64,000 nt of DNA. It comes from Sediminibacterium sp. (GTDB taxonomy: Bacteria > Bacteroidota > Bacteroidia > Chitinophagales > Chitinophagaceae). A model generated the notes under the pieces. That model saw only the letters and a program-made list of their open reading frames with translations. It did not search any database and was not told where the DNA came from. This document shows, one piece after another, positions 54,661-62,346 of this stretch (its first letter is position 1; the number at the start of each line of letters is the position of its first letter). The DNA is taken from contig NZ_JAHVAA010000011.1 in NCBI RefSeq assembly GCF_019264485.1, positions 558,001 through 622,000 on the forward strand, written 5' to 3'. Position numbers and translations under genes: made by a program.

Positions 54661-54661
54661 A

Positions 54662-55537
54662 TCAAACTTTCTTTGTAAAATCCAGCATCTCTTTCAATGA
54701 ATATAGTATTCGTACATTTTTATGTTGCTGGCTTACGTCTTTAGTGAGAGGCCCGGCCATGATGATTTGCTGTTCTTTAAACAACTGCGAAATTTCTGTT
54801 ACCCAATCATCAACCGATTGTTCTGTAAGATGTGTGATGGCATGAAAGTATAGATGAGATGGTTTTTTATGCATCACATATGCTTTCAGATCACTGAAAG
54901 GAAGATCAATACCCATATAAATACAACGTTTTCCACTAGCTTTCATCAGGTAATGTGTAAGCAGCAAAGGAATTTCATGATGTTCTCCTTCGAGTGTAAA
55001 AAGTACATAAGTGTCAGTTGAGGTAAGCGGAGCAGCTTTTAGCATTTCAATCTGCGCAATAATTTTTCTTCTTATAATATTACTGGCAAAATGTTCCTGA
55101 GCTGGAATCATATGATCGGTCAGCCAAAGTAATCCTACACGTTCGAGGAAAACATACACTATATTAAGAATAGTATATTCGAAACCGAATTGTTTAAATG
55201 CTTTGTTAATGGCATGTTCAAATGCCTCTTCATCAAAATCGATGGAAGCTTCTACCAGTTGATGTACATAAGAACCCGCTGATTGCTTATCTTCTTCACC
55301 CAATGTCATTGAACGAATGGATTCATCTGATAGACGGGCAATCTTTGAAATTTTAACACCGTTATGGTAAAGTTGTGAAATACGCAGAATATGCTTCAGG
55401 TCTTCATTGTCGTAATACCTGTGTTTGCTTTCTTTTCTTTTGGGTACAAAAAGCTGGTATCGCTGTTCCCATATCCGGAGTGTGTGTGCCTTGATTCCAC
55501 TTAGATTTTCAATGTCTTTAATCGTAAAATGGTTCAT
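54662..55537 (-). CDS. MerR-family regulator with B12-binding-like domain (CarH/LitR type)
   Basis: The 291-residue protein has an N-terminal MerR winged-helix (TIKDIENLSGIKAHTLRIWEQRYQLFVPKR; about 4-75), a helical four-bundle with the W-x9-EH motif (Trp138, Glu148, His149) used by CarH to sense light through the B12 upper face, and a cobalamin-like Rossmann domain. The usual lower-ligand motif (D/E)xHxxG appears as EHHEIP (His187 present, Gly replaced by Pro190). CarH/LitR regulators control carotenoid or photoprotection genes; none is adjacent. The neighbours are a response regulator (convergent) and lepB (divergent). A palindrome lies upstream of its start. Confidence 0.88.
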   Translation of the reverse strand: MNHFTIKDIENLSGIKAHTLRIWEQRYQLFVPKRKESKHRYYDNEDLKHILRISQLYHNGVKISKIARLSDESIRSMTLGEEDKQSAGSYVHQLVEASIDFDEEAFEHAINKAFKQFGFEYTILNIVYVFLERVGLLWLTDHMIPAQEHFASNIIRRKIIAQIEMLKAAPLTSTDTYVLFTLEGEHHEIPLLLTHYLMKASGKRCIYMGIDLPFSDLKAYVMHKKPSHLYFHAITHLTEQSVDDWVTEISQLFKEQQIIMAGPLTKDVSQQHKNVRILYSLKEMLDFTKKV

Positions 55538-55568
55538 GCTTCAATTTTGGTCGTTCGGCCAGGGTGTA

Positions 55569-55602
55569 CGCGTGTAAATTTACGCGATATAAATTAAACA
55601 AA
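55569..55602 (-). promoter_or_regulatory. Palindrome and promoter-like elements upstream of the MerR gene
   Basis: The 18-base near-palindrome at 55569-55586 is centred on TAAATTTA. On the minus strand the same TAAATTTA serves as a -7 box (one mismatch), preceded 16 bases upstream by TTTG (55599-55602). An operator overlapping the promoter fits autoregulation by a MerR protein. The rest of the 291-base MerR-lepB gap shows only the lepB box. Confidence 0.4.
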
Positions 55603-55799
55603 GTTTTATGTAAGAATTTTAAGTAGAGGAAGACTAAGTGGGTGAAAGGAAGGACAACGCTGTTTTTTGGCGAGAAAAGGGCTAAAAATCTATTGTTTAC
55701 CAGCATATCCTGATAATGCTAAAACCATTGTTAGAAGCTGTAAACCACTGATTTAGGAAAAGTTTTCAAACGATTCCCTTATCATGTGCCTGAAAAGAA

Positions 55800-55807
55800 T
55801 ATTTTTG
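55800..55807 (+). promoter_or_regulatory. -7 promoter box of lepB
   Basis: TATTTTTG matches TAnnTTTG exactly and ends 21 bases ahead of the ATG, the same spacing as the pdhB box. No clear -33 TTG. Confidence 0.45.
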
Positions 55808-55828
55808 TTTCCACCTAAAAAATAAAAC

Positions 55829-57337
55829 ATGGGTTTAATTCTGTTTGTCGTAGGTATTATTGGCTGGCATGCGGGCATGTGGGGTATGTTTAAAAAAGCG
55901 GGAATAGCACCCTGGAAAGCACTCGTGCCTTTTTATAATACATGGGTCATCGTAGAGCAATGTCATATTCGGAAGTATTGGTTCTGGCTTCAGTTGATAC
56001 CCATTGCAGGTCAGTTTATCACCATCTGGATCACCATCATTTTTGTAATGCACTTCAAAAGGTTTAACCTGATTCACCATTCAGCCACGGTATTGCTACC
56101 TTTTATTTATTTTCCGTACCTCGGGTTTTCAAAAAATGAAAAATGGCATGGTGAAGATGCCTTTCATCAATATAAAAAGCCCGCATCGAGAGAGTGGGTG
56201 GATGCCGGTGTTTTTGCTGTGGTGGCTGCTACCATTATCCGGACTTTTGTTTTTGAAGCCTATGTAATTCCTACAGAGAGTATGGAGAAAACCCTGTTGG
56301 TGAACGATTTTCTTTTCGTCAATAAAATGAGCTATGGTGCAAGGATTCCCCAAACACCGTTGTCTTTCCCCTTTGTTCACAACACCTTACCGGCTTCACA
56401 AACTACACCATCGTACCTTAAATGGATACAACTACCTTATAAAAGACTACCCGCATTTACAACAGTAAAAAGAAATGATGTGGTAGTCTTCAATTTCCCT
56501 GCAGGCGATACCATCATTAACCTGCCCGATTATGGGAGCAAGGTTACATACTACGATGTGTTACGTTATACATTTAAAGGAAACAGGCAGGAATTATTAG
56601 CCAGTCCTGAATATCCTGTGATCGTTCATCCGATGGATAAAACCGATAATTATATCAAAAGATGTGTAGGTGTTGGGGGAGATGTATTGCAGATACGTAA
56701 TGGCGAATTGTATGTGAATGGAAACCCGGCCATGGTTCCCGGTGGCGCACAAACCGAATATATTATTGTTACCAATAAACAACCCTATGATCCTGATTTC
56801 CTGAAAGAGGAACTGGGGATAGATGTGGCTGATACAAAGGGACAACTGGATATGCTTAGCGACAGCAGCTATAAATTCAACATTACGCCTGAAGAACTGG
56901 AGAAACTGAAAAAATTACCGAACTATGTTTCTGCTACTCGCTTTGTGGAGAATTATGTTGGCATGACTTTCCCGAACGATGAGGCCAACTATCCATGGAG
57001 CATCGATAATTTTGGCCCAGTACGTATTCCCGGGAAAGGTGATACACTTCAGCTGAACAGTCAGACTATTTCACTCTATCGCCGTTTAATTGCTACTTAT
57101 GAGCATAATATACTGGAGGAGAAAGAGGGTAAATTCTTTATCAATGGAGTAGCTACCAATACCTATATCACCAAATACAATTATTACTGGATGATGGGAG
57201 ATAACCGTCATCGCAGTCAGGACAGCCGTTACTGGGGTTTTGTACCCGAAACACATATTGTAGGAAAAGCATCGCTTATCTGGTTTAGCTGGGATAAAGG
57301 CCCGAGATGGAAAAGAATCATGCGAAGCATCAGGTAG
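55829..57337 (+). CDS. lepB: Signal peptidase I
   Basis: LepB removes signal peptides from exported proteins at the inner membrane. The 502-residue protein has an N-terminal three-span extension (about 1-95, [21 protein letters not shown] and [17 protein letters not shown]5684-like) before the catalytic membrane anchor. The active site shows the Ser in [11 protein letters not shown] (Ser151) and the general base Lys in [10 protein letters not shown] (Lys277), with a long insert between. The final box is [20 protein letters not shown]. The length is well above the 250-320 residues of classical enzymes and is typical for Bacteroidota. A promoter box lies just upstream and a word-type inverted repeat follows the stop. 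Confidence 0.95.
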   Translation: MGLILFVVGIIGWHAGMWGMFKKAGIAPWKALVPFYNTWVIVEQCHIRKYWFWLQLIPIAGQFITIWITIIFVMHFKRFNLIHHSATVLLPFIYFPYLGFSKNEKWHGEDAFHQYKKPASREWVDAGVFAVVAATIIRTFVFEAYVIPTESMEKTLLVNDFLFVNKMSYGARIPQTPLSFPFVHNTLPASQTTPSYLKWIQLPYKRLPAFTTVKRNDVVVFNFPAGDTIINLPDYGSKVTYYDVLRYTFKGNRQELLASPEYPVIVHPMDKTDNYIKRCVGVGGDVLQIRNGELYVNGNPAMVPGGAQTEYIIVTNKQPYDPDFLKEELGIDVADTKGQLDMLSDSSYKFNITPEELEKLKKLPNYVSATRFVENYVGMTFPNDEANYPWSIDNFGPVRIPGKGDTLQLNSQTISLYRRLIATYEHNILEEKEGKFFINGVATNTYITKYNYYWMMGDNRHRSQDSRYWGFVPETHIVGKASLIWFSWDKGPRWKRIMRSIR

Positions 57338-57344
57338 GAGTTAT

Positions 57345-57438
57345 AAGTTTCAAGCTTCAAGTGACAAGGTACAAGGGTGTTGCAGTTGCGGGATAATAAT
57401 TTCTTTCTTGTGGCTTGAAACTTGTGATCTGTAGCTTA
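57345..57438. repeat. Inverted repeat of AAGTTTCAAGC words after lepB
   Basis: A perfect 11-base arm pair (57345-57355 and 57413-57423) lies inside longer stretches of repeated CAAG/ACTTG-type words. It begins 7 bases after the lepB stop. The words resemble those of repeats known between Bacteroidota genes, from memory. Confidence 0.65.
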
Positions 57439-57488
57439 GCTATTCATTCTTTTTAAGAAAAATTCAGTAAATTACATTGCCGTAAGGG

Positions 57489-57520
57489 GTCCTCTCAGCG
57501 TAAGCTTTGGGGACTTTTTT
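57489..57520 (+). terminator. Hairpin with T-run immediately before cdd
   Basis: A 6-bp stem (GTCCTC with GGGGAC, one wobble) carries an inner AGC/GCT stem with loop GTAA and is followed by six T's. It lies 150 bases after the lepB stop and 18 bases before the cdd ATG, so it may end lepB readthrough or attenuate cdd. Confidence 0.55.
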
Positions 57521-57538
57521 GTCTAAATATGTTAGTGT

Positions 57539-58024
57539 ATGAATCATCAACAGTACCAATTCGAGTTTGAAGTTTACGAATCTGCAGATCAGTTAAATGA
57601 ACATGATGCTGCATTATTGAGTCAGGCAAAGCAAGCTACAGCTATGGCGTATGCCCCATATTCGCATTTTAAAGTGGGTGCAGTGGCAGTTTTAAGCAAT
57701 GGGCAGGTGATTACAGGTACCAACCAGGAGAATGCCAGCTTTCCCGTTGGTATTTGCGCAGAAAGGGTGTTATTGTCAAATGCAGCCATACGCTATCCAC
57801 AAGTTCCTATTGAGAGCCTTGCCATCAGTTACGATAATACAAGAGGAGATAGTAATCACCCTATATCGCCATGTGGTATTTGCAGACAGAGTTTGCTTGA
57901 GTATGAATTAAGGGTACAAAAACCTATTCGTCTTATACTCGGAGGATTATCGGGTAAAATATATATTGTACCCAAAGCCAGCAGTTTATTACCCTTGAGT
58001 TTTACAGGAGCAGATATGCAATAG
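57539..58024 (+). CDS. cdd: Cytidine deaminase
   Basis: The 161-residue enzyme deaminates cytidine and deoxycytidine. It carries the zinc site of the tetrameric class: CAE in PVGICAERVLLSNAA (Cys and catalytic Glu), and PCGICRQ with the two remaining Cys ligands. The substrate segment MAYAPYSHFKVGAVAVL and TGTNQENASFPVG are also conserved. The tetrameric Cys-type, rather than the dimeric E. coli His-type, is clear. A hairpin with T-run lies directly upstream. It converges on a secreted protein gene with one base between stops. Confidence 0.95.
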   Translation: MNHQQYQFEFEVYESADQLNEHDAALLSQAKQATAMAYAPYSHFKVGAVAVLSNGQVITGTNQENASFPVGICAERVLLSNAAIRYPQVPIESLAISYDNTRGDSNHPISPCGICRQSLLEYELRVQKPIRLILGGLSGKIYIVPKASSLLPLSFTGADMQ

Positions 58025-58025
58025 T

Positions 58026-58685
58026 TTAATAGGTTTTCGTAAACGCTATTGTGATAATGGCTTCTTTCTTTTCTTTTCTGTAAAAAAGCAAGGTTTGGGT
58101 CACCAGCCGGAACAAAAAAGGATGGTTGATAGCTGTTGGTTGCGCTACAAAAAAATCTGCTGTTTTTTTCTTCCCGTTAAAACGTATAAAATGAAAGGAA
58201 TAGCCATTTGCTACCTGGCTTCCATTTTTTTGTCCTGTATTGGTAGTTAATATTTCAACAGGCAGGGTTGCCAGACTGTCTAATAAAGATTTGAATACCG
58301 GATCGGGGAGGGGAGCATTATAGCTGAGTGTGTCTTTTCCTGCTACTTCAAAGAGTTCAATAATGGCACCGAGTTTTTCGATCTGGTAAGTGACTTCATC
58401 TACTGTTGTTGCAGCTTTTACGGCAGCCCTCTGTTCTATATAGGCAAAGTCTTTCTCCATGTCGCGTTGACGCAAACTATCGAGCCTTTTAAAAAAGAAA
58501 TTCGTTTTATCGCGGTACTGTTCAATGCGAATATCAAAACCCGAAGAGTTACCTGCGGCCCTGGCCGTAACCTGCCAGCTTGTAAGTATTGATTTTGACT
58601 GAGCAAAAAATGAAATGGGCAACTGTAATAAAAACAGCAGTAAGATGAAAGAAGGGATAAGGTTAAAACAGCGTTTGTACACCAT
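58026..58685 (-). CDS. Secreted or membrane-anchored protein of unknown function
   Basis: The 219-residue protein begins with a signal sequence (MVYKRCFNLIPSFILLLFLLQLPISFFAQS, cleaved near Ala-Gln). The mature part has a charged helical region (about 45-100, IEQYRDKTNFFFKRLDSLRQRDMEKDF) and a beta-rich end (HFIRFNGKKKTADFFVAQ). I recognise no domain. The start at 58685 overlaps the ogt gene by 23 bases; an in-frame start further upstream would lengthen the N-terminus and overlap the ogt catalytic region. It probably follows ogt in one transcript. Confidence 0.6.
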   Translation of the reverse strand: MVYKRCFNLIPSFILLLFLLQLPISFFAQSKSILTSWQVTARAAGNSSGFDIRIEQYRDKTNFFFKRLDSLRQRDMEKDFAYIEQRAAVKAATTVDEVTYQIEKLGAIIELFEVAGKDTLSYNAPLPDPVFKSLLDSLATLPVEILTTNTGQKNGSQVANGYSFHFIRFNGKKKTADFFVAQPTAINHPFLFRLVTQTLLFYRKEKKEAIITIAFTKTY

Positions 58686-59160
58686 GTGTAATTTTAAATT
58701 CGTGCTGGAGTAGCCATTTTTTTCGCCACATACCACCTGAATAACCCACCAGCGATTTATCGCTTCCTATTACCCTGTGACAGGGTACTATAATGGCGAT
58801 ATTGTTTCTGCCATTGGCACTGGCAGCAGCCCTGATTACTTTTGGGTCGCCCAGTTTTTTGGCCATATCAAGATAACTGATGGTTTTACCAAAAGGTATT
58901 TCCAGTAATTCACCCCATACTCTTTTCTGAAATTCGGTTCCTTCCTGGTGAATGGGTATGTCGAAATTTTTCCTGCTTCCATGAAAAAACTCAATTAACT
59001 GCTCGGTACACTGATGCATGATTTCGCTCACGCCCGGTTCACCATAGGTGAGTTGATCGGGGTTGTCAACAAAAGTGAGTTCGCCAATAAACTGGTCTGT
59101 GCCACCAATTTTTAGTAATCCTACCGGGCTTTCATAATATGTATAATAGCGCTCGCTCAT
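58663..59160 (-). CDS. ogt: Methylated-DNA-protein-cysteine methyltransferase
   Basis: The 165-residue protein repairs O6-methylguanine and O4-methylthymine by transferring the alkyl group to its own cysteine. The active site IVPCHRVIGSDKSLVGYSGG contains the acceptor Cys in PCHRV, with the upstream GKTISYLDMAKKLGDPKVIRAAASANGRN helix-turn-helix. It is the Ogt/MGMT single-domain form, without an AraC domain. Its stop overlaps the start of the following secreted protein gene. Confidence 0.95.
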   Translation of the reverse strand: MSERYYTYYESPVGLLKIGGTDQFIGELTFVDNPDQLTYGEPGVSEIMHQCTEQLIEFFHGSRKNFDIPIHQEGTEFQKRVWGELLEIPFGKTISYLDMAKKLGDPKVIRAAASANGRNNIAIIVPCHRVIGSDKSLVGYSGGMWRKKWLLQHEFKITHGVQTLF

Positions 59161-59239
59161 AGTTATGGTCGGGGTCGGACAGGAAATTTTATCTCCGAAT
59201 ATACTAAGCCGAAACCGTAATTGGTAGTTTTGATTGGGG

Positions 59240-59569
59240 TTAACCTATTCTCTGCCCGTTTTCTACAGCACGGTCTGGTTGTAATAAAATTACATTTCCA
59301 TCAGTATCATACACCCCCAATACCAGACATTCACTAAAAAAGTTGGCGATTTGTTTAGGCGGAAAATTTACAACGGCTACCACCTGTTTGCCCACTAAAA
59401 CATCTTTATTGTAGTGTGCTGTAATTTGTGCGGAAGATTGTTTAATACCCAATGGTCCAAAATCGATCTTTATCTGGTAGGCAGGTTTTTTAGCTTTGGG
59501 AAAATCTGTAACTTCCAGAATGGTTCCGCTTCGGATTTCTATTTTTTCAAAATCATGCCAACTGATCAT
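59240..59569 (-). CDS. csaA: CsaA-like tRNA-binding protein
   Basis: The 109-residue OB-fold protein belongs to the CsaA/tRNA-binding family, related to the C-terminal domain of methionyl-tRNA synthetase. The motifs FEKIEIRSGTILEVTDFPKAKKPAYQIKIDFGPLGIKQSSAQIT and LVGKQVVAVVNFPPKQIANFFSE are diagnostic. It is proposed to have chaperone or tRNA-binding roles. It is divergent from the OsmC gene. Confidence 0.92.
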   Translation of the reverse strand: MISWHDFEKIEIRSGTILEVTDFPKAKKPAYQIKIDFGPLGIKQSSAQITAHYNKDVLVGKQVVAVVNFPPKQIANFFSECLVLGVYDTDGNVILLQPDRAVENGQRIG

Positions 59570-59601
59570 ATCCTTATCATTTCTTCAAATTTAAAAACTT
59601 A

Positions 59602-60018
59602 ATGACTATGAAACGCAATGCAACTGCTGTATGGAACGGCTCCGGAAAAGAGGGTAGCGGACATCTTACCACACAAAGCACCACCCTAAACCAAACCCAG
59701 TATTCATTTAACTCCAGGTTTGCGGAAGGTGTAGGAACCAACCCGGAGGAACTGATGGCAGCTGCGCATGCCGGCTGTTTTACCATGAAACTGAGTTTTG
59801 TACTGGGGGCTGCAGGATTTACACCCGATACACTCGAAACACAATGTACCATTACATTGGAAGATGGTACGATTACCGGCTCACACCTTGTACTAAAAGC
59901 AAAAGTACCAGGTATCAGTGCTGAACAGTTTGAAACATGTGCGGCAGATGCAAAAGCCAATTGCCCGGTAAGTAAAGCCTATAATATGGCTATTACCCTT
60001 GATGCGCAATTGTTGTAA
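59602..60018 (+). CDS. OsmC-family peroxiredoxin
   Basis: The 138-residue OsmC protein reduces organic hydroperoxides using two cysteines. Both are present: AAHAGCFTMKLSF (peroxidatic Cys) and CAADAKANCPVSKAY (resolving Cys), with TNPEELMAAAHA between the catalytic Glu and Cys. The start at 59602 is in frame with an equally good ATG at 59608 (MKRNATAVWNG). It is divergent from csaA and converges on the SirB1-like gene. A hairpin that overlaps the neighbouring stop follows. Confidence 0.93.
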   Translation: MTMKRNATAVWNGSGKEGSGHLTTQSTTLNQTQYSFNSRFAEGVGTNPEELMAAAHAGCFTMKLSFVLGAAGFTPDTLETQCTITLEDGTITGSHLVLKAKVPGISAEQFETCAADAKANCPVSKAYNMAITLDAQLL

Positions 60019-60031
60019 TAAAAGGGAGGAT

Positions 60032-60064
60032 ATTAGTTGGAGTAAATGAATAATTCCAACTAAT
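60032..60064. repeat. Inverted repeat at the osmC/SirB1-like convergent end
   Basis: Perfect 10-base arms (ATTAGTTGGA and its complement) are separated by 13 bases and overlap the stop codon of the SirB1-like gene. No T-run follows, so it is a weaker terminator candidate. Confidence 0.6.
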
Positions 60065-60974
60065 CATCCAGTAAACCGGCCAGTTGTATCAGTTCTGTAT
60101 GTTTATAGGCATTGGTAGGACTATCGAAACATTTAGCCAACTCTTCCAGTAAAAGCTGGATTAGTCTTTTATGTGACTGTGGTTTGAAATAAGATGCCAC
60201 TGGCGGAACAGAAATACGTTTAAAGTAATTCTCAATATCTGCATGGGAGAAAGCCTGTCCGCTGGTACCATCTACAAAGAAGTGGATTTTATCCTGCGGA
60301 TGCCCGGGAAACAAAGCTGCATCGTAGTCTGAATGATAAAATGCAATAATGCATTGTTTCGGGATATTAATGATTCGTGCGTTGATTTCCAATTGGTCGC
60401 AAAGTACCTGATAAATCAGTGCATTTGAAATCGCATTTCCCTTTTTTGTTTCGAGCACTTTGTGAAGAAAAAACTCATCCGGTTTTTCATAATTCACTTC
60501 ACTGCCCTTCAGGTTATAATAGTTGTAGAGGATACTCGACAATACATTGGCCTGCTCCAGTGGGGTAAGAAAACTGTTCAGTTCAAGCCATACATTACGT
60601 CTTATTTTTTCAATTTCCTGGATGACAGGGGTGGTCTGCAGATCGGGATATTGAAATTTTGATACCAGCAATGCACCGAATAAAAGATCGTGATAAGCAC
60701 TTTCCCGCCATTCGGTAAAATCATTGTTCAGGTCACAAAAATGCAGGCGATGGATAATCATTTCTATTCTTCCCTGTATATCCTCACTGGGGGTATTTTC
60801 CCAAAGGTGCTCGAGATTGGGGATAATTCCTTTTCCATATCCTACGATCCGCTCTGAAATAGTGGAATAAACCTCCTCATCAGGGTCATCGATCAGGGTA
60901 AACAATGCGTGTATTTCCTTTGTTTCCTGCATGTGTTGAAGCTTAGGGCGTTGTGGATGCCAAAATGCATCCAT
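60060..60974 (-). CDS. SirB1-like transglutaminase-fold protein
   Basis: This 304-residue protein has the SirB1/transglutaminase-like domain in its second half: KGNAISNALIYQVLCDQLEINARIINIPKQCIIAFYH. The catalytic Cys/His/Asp of true transglutaminases is not clearly complete (the usual Cys after GNxxS is replaced by Asn-Ala), so it may be inactive. The first 130 residues are helical. Family members appear beside prfA/prmC in proteobacteria but the role is unclear. Start at 60974 is taken; MQETKE (60932) is an alternative. Its end is inside the osmC-side inverted repeat. Confidence 0.75.
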   Translation of the reverse strand: MDAFWHPQRPKLQHMQETKEIHALFTLIDDPDEEVYSTISERIVGYGKGIIPNLEHLWENTPSEDIQGRIEMIIHRLHFCDLNNDFTEWRESAYHDLLFGALLVSKFQYPDLQTTPVIQEIEKIRRNVWLELNSFLTPLEQANVLSSILYNYYNLKGSEVNYEKPDEFFLHKVLETKKGNAISNALIYQVLCDQLEINARIINIPKQCIIAFYHSDYDAALFPGHPQDKIHFFVDGTSGQAFSHADIENYFKRISVPPVASYFKPQSHKRLIQLLLEELAKCFDSPTNAYKHTELIQLAGLLDD

Positions 60975-61170
60975 ATTTATATCAAACTAAAATAAAATTG
61001 ATGTATTTATCAATAAGAAGTTATTCAGTGTTGTGGAAATATCAGGATAATGTTGAATACTATAGTTGCAGATTTGTCGTTCTGTGCCACAGTTCTGTAA
61101 AAAACAAGTTTTAACACGTAAATGAAGCATATTTAGCGTTATTTTGTACCCTATCATTTCAATTTTATAC

Positions 61171-62250
61171 ATGTCACAGGTTACTATCCCCAAATTCCCC
61201 GCAGTAAAACAATCCTTGCACACAGAATTAAAGAAGAGAGTTCAGCAGTATTTTGATGAAAGAGGTATATCGTCTACGGGTAACCCCAAACTTTTTACCA
61301 AGGCCATCATTATGGTAATTGCATTTATTACCGTGTATTTGCACCTTATTCTGTTAACACCTGTCTGGTACCTTGCTATTTTTGAATGTATCATATTAGG
61401 CGGGCTGGTGGCGGCTATCGGATTTAATGTAATGCATGATGGAAGTCATGGCAGCTTTAGCCATAACAAATGGCTGAATCGAGTGGCTGCATCGTCGATC
61501 AGTATGTTAGGCGCCAATCACTTTATGTGGAACATGAAACACAATATGATTCACCATAGTTTTACGAATGTAGACGGGGTGGATGATGATATTGAAGTAG
61601 GCATACTTATGCGTATGGCTCCTACACAAAAACATTATAAAGTACATAAGTTTCAGCACCTCTATTTCTGGATTTTGTATATGCTGCTCTATGTATTCTG
61701 GATATTTTTCGCTGACTACAAAAAATATTTCTCAAGGAAAATTGGTAACGTACCCCTGAAAAAAATGAGCTGGAATGACCATGTAGAATTTTGGGGAGTG
61801 AAATTATACCATGCTGCCGTATTTATTGTACTACCTATTCTAACCGTGGGTTGGTTATACTGGATGATTGGTTTTATTATCATGAGTTTCTTTGCGGGAT
61901 TCGTGCTGAGTATCGTATTTCAGCTGGCGCATACAGTTGAACATACAGAATTCCCGATTGCCGATATTGAAACCAATAAGTTGCCGGACGAATTTGCGGC
62001 ACACCAGATAAAAACCACCGCCAATTTTGCTACCAGAAATAAACTGGTAAGCTGGTTAGTAGGAGGATTGAATTTTCAGATTGAACACCACCTCTTTCCA
62101 AAAATATCACATGTGCATTATCCTGCCATCAGTGAAATAGTAAGAAATGTTTGCAGAGAATACCAGCTACAATACATTGAGTACCCAACCATGCGTAAAG
62201 CAGTGGTGGCGCATGTGCGCTTCCTCCGTCAGATGGGTCGACCGGAGTGA
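61171..62250 (+). CDS. Fatty acid (acyl-CoA/acyl-lipid) desaturase
   Basis: The 359-residue membrane desaturase has three His boxes: HDGSHGSFSH, HNMIHHSFTN, and QIEHHLFP (QxxHH), with four membrane spans (about 40-58, 66-84, 170-190, 222-262). The layout is that of front-end or linoleoyl-CoA desaturases without a fused cytochrome b5 domain. It introduces double bonds to adjust membrane fluidity, with ferredoxin or flavodoxin as a likely electron donor. The start is the ATG at 61171; an upstream in-frame start is less likely. It converges on topA, with a strong hairpin and repeat words between. Confidence 0.93.
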   Translation: MSQVTIPKFPAVKQSLHTELKKRVQQYFDERGISSTGNPKLFTKAIIMVIAFITVYLHLILLTPVWYLAIFECIILGGLVAAIGFNVMHDGSHGSFSHNKWLNRVAASSISMLGANHFMWNMKHNMIHHSFTNVDGVDDDIEVGILMRMAPTQKHYKVHKFQHLYFWILYMLLYVFWIFFADYKKYFSRKIGNVPLKKMSWNDHVEFWGVKLYHAAVFIVLPILTVGWLYWMIGFIIMSFFAGFVLSIVFQLAHTVEHTEFPIADIETNKLPDEFAAHQIKTTANFATRNKLVSWLVGGLNFQIEHHLFPKISHVHYPAISEIVRNVCREYQLQYIEYPTMRKAVVAHVRFLRQMGRPE

Positions 62251-62267
62251 AGGAATACCGAATAAGA

Positions 62268-62280
62268 AATATTGAATGAT
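62268..62280. repeat. AATATTGAAT word after the desaturase
   Basis: AATATTGAATGAT here is identical to the first 13 bases of the trhO/purC inverted repeat (44711-44723), preceded by similar GAATA words. It lies 17 bases after the desaturase stop, next to the terminator hairpin. Confidence 0.55.
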
Positions 62281-62293
62281 CAATAATAAAAAT

Positions 62294-62330
62294 AAAGAGG
62301 GTCATCTTTTTTTAAAAGATGACCCTCTTT
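62294..62330. terminator. Bidirectional terminator between desaturase and topA
   Basis: Perfect 17-bp arms (62294-62310 and 62314-62330) with a 3-base loop. The T-rich run on the minus strand serves topA, and the plus-strand A/T-rich end may serve the desaturase. Confidence 0.9.
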
Positions 62331-62346
62331 ATTTAACGAAACAGGA

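Noticed and set aside
57481..57520. SRP (4.5S) RNA or riboswitch before cdd
   Set aside because: The GGTCCTCTC word suggested an SRP RNA, but the conserved GGAAGCAGCC-type tetraloop region is absent and the hairpin is too short.
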